Source: Halobacteriales archaeon QS_9_70_65
Lineage (GTDB): Archaea; Halobacteriota; Halobacteria; Halobacteriales; Haloarculaceae
Assembly (NCBI GenBank): GCA_003023535.1
Contig: PXSC01000074.1
Location: 1 to 7,488, forward strand
DNA length: 7,488 nt
Direction: 5' to 3'
Shown here: piece after piece, positions 6,439 through 7,488 of the stretch
How positions within the stretch are numbered: the first letter of the stretch is position 1
Layout: the number at the start of each line of letters is the position of its first letter
Translations under genes and position numbers: made by a program
Notes under the pieces: generated by a model
Told to the model about the DNA's origin: nothing
Databases searched by the model: none
What the model saw: only the letters and a program-made list of their open reading frames with translations

Positions 6439-6717
6439 ATGAACCACCTCGCCGTCGCGGGCGACCGGCGGTGGCGGCTCGCCCCGCACGCCCACGTCAT
6501 CGTCCACGAGACCGACGACGACGACGAGTTCCTCACCATTTACGACTGCGGGGCCGCCCAGAAGCCGCCGTCGGCACAGCTGATCGGCAACCTCGTCCGC
6601 GTCGACGCCGATCACGAACTGCTCGACCAGCCGACCGGCTACATCGCCAAGCTCCGGGAGCCCTCGCACCTCGTCCGCCAGGACGACGACCACTGGGTCA
6701 TCCGGGCCGAGGACTGA
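6439..6717 (+). CDS. Small acidic protein of unknown function, 92 residues
   Basis: I do not recognise a named family. The protein is soluble and acidic, with a DDDDE run around residues 26-31, no signal peptide and no membrane segment. It has an alternating hydrophobic pattern suggesting a small beta-rich fold (HVIVHE, FLTIYDCG, HWVIRAED), a central Ala/Gln/Pro stretch (GAAQKPPSAQLIGNLVRV) and a closing Trp-containing strand. One Cys is present at about residue 37; there is no zinc-binding pair. The codons follow the haloarchaeal pattern, and the TATA-like box at leaderless spacing supports ATG 6439 as the start. It stands alone, with the polymerase ending 308 bases upstream and a broken membrane gene converging on it from downstream. 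Existence as a gene is likely; the function is unknown. Confidence 0.8.
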   Translation: MNHLAVAGDRRWRLAPHAHVIVHETDDDDEFLTIYDCGAAQKPPSAQLIGNLVRVDADHELLDQPTGYIAKLREPSHLVRQDDDHWVIRAED

Positions 6718-6901
6718 CCCGCGATCGTCCCGTCGCTCACGGTGACGCCGTCGACGCGACCCCCGGCGAGTATTGTCTCCGGGACGCGACGGCGGACGGC
6801 GTCGATTCCAGAACACCCGGAACGAGGCCCACGGGTCGGCGGCGTCGGGACGGACGCGACGGACGACGCCGGCCCGGGTCCGTCGGGAAAGTAGCGGTCG
6901 G

Positions 6902-7188
6902 TCAGCCGGCCGATCCGCCGGTCAGAGGTAACTCGGCCGTTACGAGCAGCACGCCCAGGACGTAGTACGCCGGCAGACCGAGGAGAAGGCCCAGCCCGAC
7001 CCCGACCCCGAGGCGCCGTTCTTCGCCGACGAGAACCCGTCGAGGTGGCGCAGCGAGAGGGAGACGAGTCCGCCACCGGCGGCGACGAACGCGGGACCGA
7101 CCAGCGAGAGGGCTACAGAGCGCAGCGTGACCGAAACCGCGTCGACGACGAACCCCACGGTCGCCGTGACGCGGCCGCTAACGACCAT
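6902..7188 (-). pseudogene. Small membrane protein gene broken by a single-base frameshift
   Basis: Read from ATG 7188 on the minus strand, the first 51 codons look coding: two hydrophobic stretches at about residues 7-22 and 24-46, ending LSLRHLDG. Continuing in that frame gives an implausible Ser/Cys-rich tail. Shifting by one base at the C-run 7036-7038 (GGG on the coding strand) restores a coherent membrane protein: VLVGEERR, then a hydrophobic segment (LGLLLGLPAYYVLGVLLV) and a stop at 6902-6904. One extra G in that run would give a continuous 95-residue protein with about three membrane segments. The start is fixed by a TAA upstream in frame. AGGTG lies about 9 bases before the ATG and could be a ribosome site. 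The family is unknown. The shift could be genuine decay or a sequencing error in a homopolymer; no canonical slippery heptamer is present. Confidence 0.65.
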
Positions 7189-7376
7189 TTCGATGCCACC
7201 TTCCCGTGGTTCGTCGCATCGTTATGTTCACTGCAGCATGATCGCACAAGAATTTTCCGTCGAGCGAGGAAGCGAATCAACGACGAGCCTATCGAACGGA
7301 ATTCGGTCGGTTCGAACCCCGTCGGCACCCGGAGTCGGTACCGGCGCCCGGCGCATGACGGCCGTCTGACGGAGGA
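7189..7376. other. Comparatively AT-rich divergent intergenic region
   Basis: This stretch separates the broken membrane gene from the gene at the right edge. It is less GC-rich than its surroundings (for example AAGAATTTTCC near 7249-7259) and has no convincing coding frame. Upstream of the minus-strand gene there are AT-rich words (CATAAC and AAAATTC read on the minus strand) that could serve its promoter, but none has ideal spacing. GGTTCGAACC at 7309-7318 is a perfect palindrome. Confidence 0.4.
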
Positions 7377-7382
7377 TTATGT
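7377..7382 (+). promoter_or_regulatory. TATA-like box for the gene at the right edge
   Basis: TTATGT, centred about 27-28 bases before the ATG at 7407. This is the same leaderless spacing as at the polymerase gene. Confidence 0.55.
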
Positions 7383-7406
7383 ACGGTCGTCGCCTGTCGT
7401 CCCTTG

Positions 7407-7488
7407 ATGGGCGAGGACACGGAGACGATCCGCGTCGGCGAGGTGAGCCGCGGTGACGCCGCCGGCAGTCCCGTCGAACTGCCGGTCG
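7407..7488 (+). CDS. N-terminal fragment of an acidic protein, cut by the window edge
   Basis: 27 codons are visible, beginning MGEDTETIRVGEVSRGDAAG and followed by SPVELPV. The acidic composition, third-base GC bias and TATA-like box at leaderless spacing all support a genuine gene start. The pattern of an early strand (TIRVGEV), then RGDAAGSPVELPV, recalls the N-termini of succinylglutamate desuccinylase/aspartoacylase-like zinc hydrolases, whose metal site lies further downstream. The fragment is too short to confirm this, and I give it only as a lead. Confidence 0.6.
   Translation, partial: MGEDTETIRVGEVSRGDAAGSPVELPV

Noticed and set aside
4630..6717. Very long plus-strand Arg/Gly-rich open frame
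   Set aside because: It runs out of frame through the propeller, polymerase and small acidic genes and has basic, low-complexity composition unlike haloarchaeal proteins.
6718..6901. Minus-strand peptide ETILAGGRVDGVTVSDGTI, reminiscent of an amidohydrolase N-terminus
   Set aside because: There is no start codon in frame, and the frame continues antisense through the 92-residue gene without catalytic residues; the resemblance is probably chance.
7299..7331. tRNA-like 3' end: GGTTCGAACCCC followed by GTCGGCACCC resembles a T-arm and acceptor tail
   Set aside because: With TTCGAAC as the loop, the flanking five-base stem pairs poorly (C-C mismatch and two wobbles), and no matching 5' acceptor strand or anticodon arm lies upstream. 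It could at most be a degenerate fragment.

Overview
The window looks like chromosomal DNA of a halophilic archaeon (class Halobacteria). It is very GC-rich, its proteins are loaded with Asp and Glu, codons end almost always in G or C, and three genes have an AT-rich TATA-like box centred about 27-28 bases before the start codon, the layout of a leaderless haloarchaeal promoter. The genus cannot be fixed from sequence alone.

Layout: (1) 1-2594, minus strand: most of a large Lhr-type superfamily 2 helicase, cut by the left window edge. All later helicase motifs are intact, but the N-terminal ATP-binding region seems to have lost a block of residues in frame, leaving only the last part of the Walker A loop. 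(2) 2719-3219, plus: an acidic protein of 166 residues that I do not recognise, divergent from the helicase. (3) 3225-3729: a gene-free 505-base element bounded by short inverted repeats and packed with about ten perfect short palindromes; it is MITE-like. (4) 3782-4855, plus: a membrane-anchored SMP-30/strictosidine-synthase-like beta-propeller protein. (5) 4919-6130, plus: a Y-family translesion DNA polymerase (DinB/Pol IV) with a C-terminal PCNA-binding motif. (6) 6131-6438: no convincing gene. (7) 6439-6717, plus: a 92-residue acidic haloarchaeal protein of unknown function. (8) 6902-7188, minus: a small membrane protein gene broken by a single-base frameshift. (9) 7407 to the right edge, plus: the first 27 codons of another gene.

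The genes do not form an obvious pathway. The helicase and the Y-family polymerase both concern DNA repair, but they lie on opposite strands and are separated by unrelated genes, so I would not call them one system. The strongest items for a second look are the palindrome array with its terminal repeats and compensatory stem changes, the apparent loss of the helicase Q motif and half its P-loop, and the frameshifted membrane gene.
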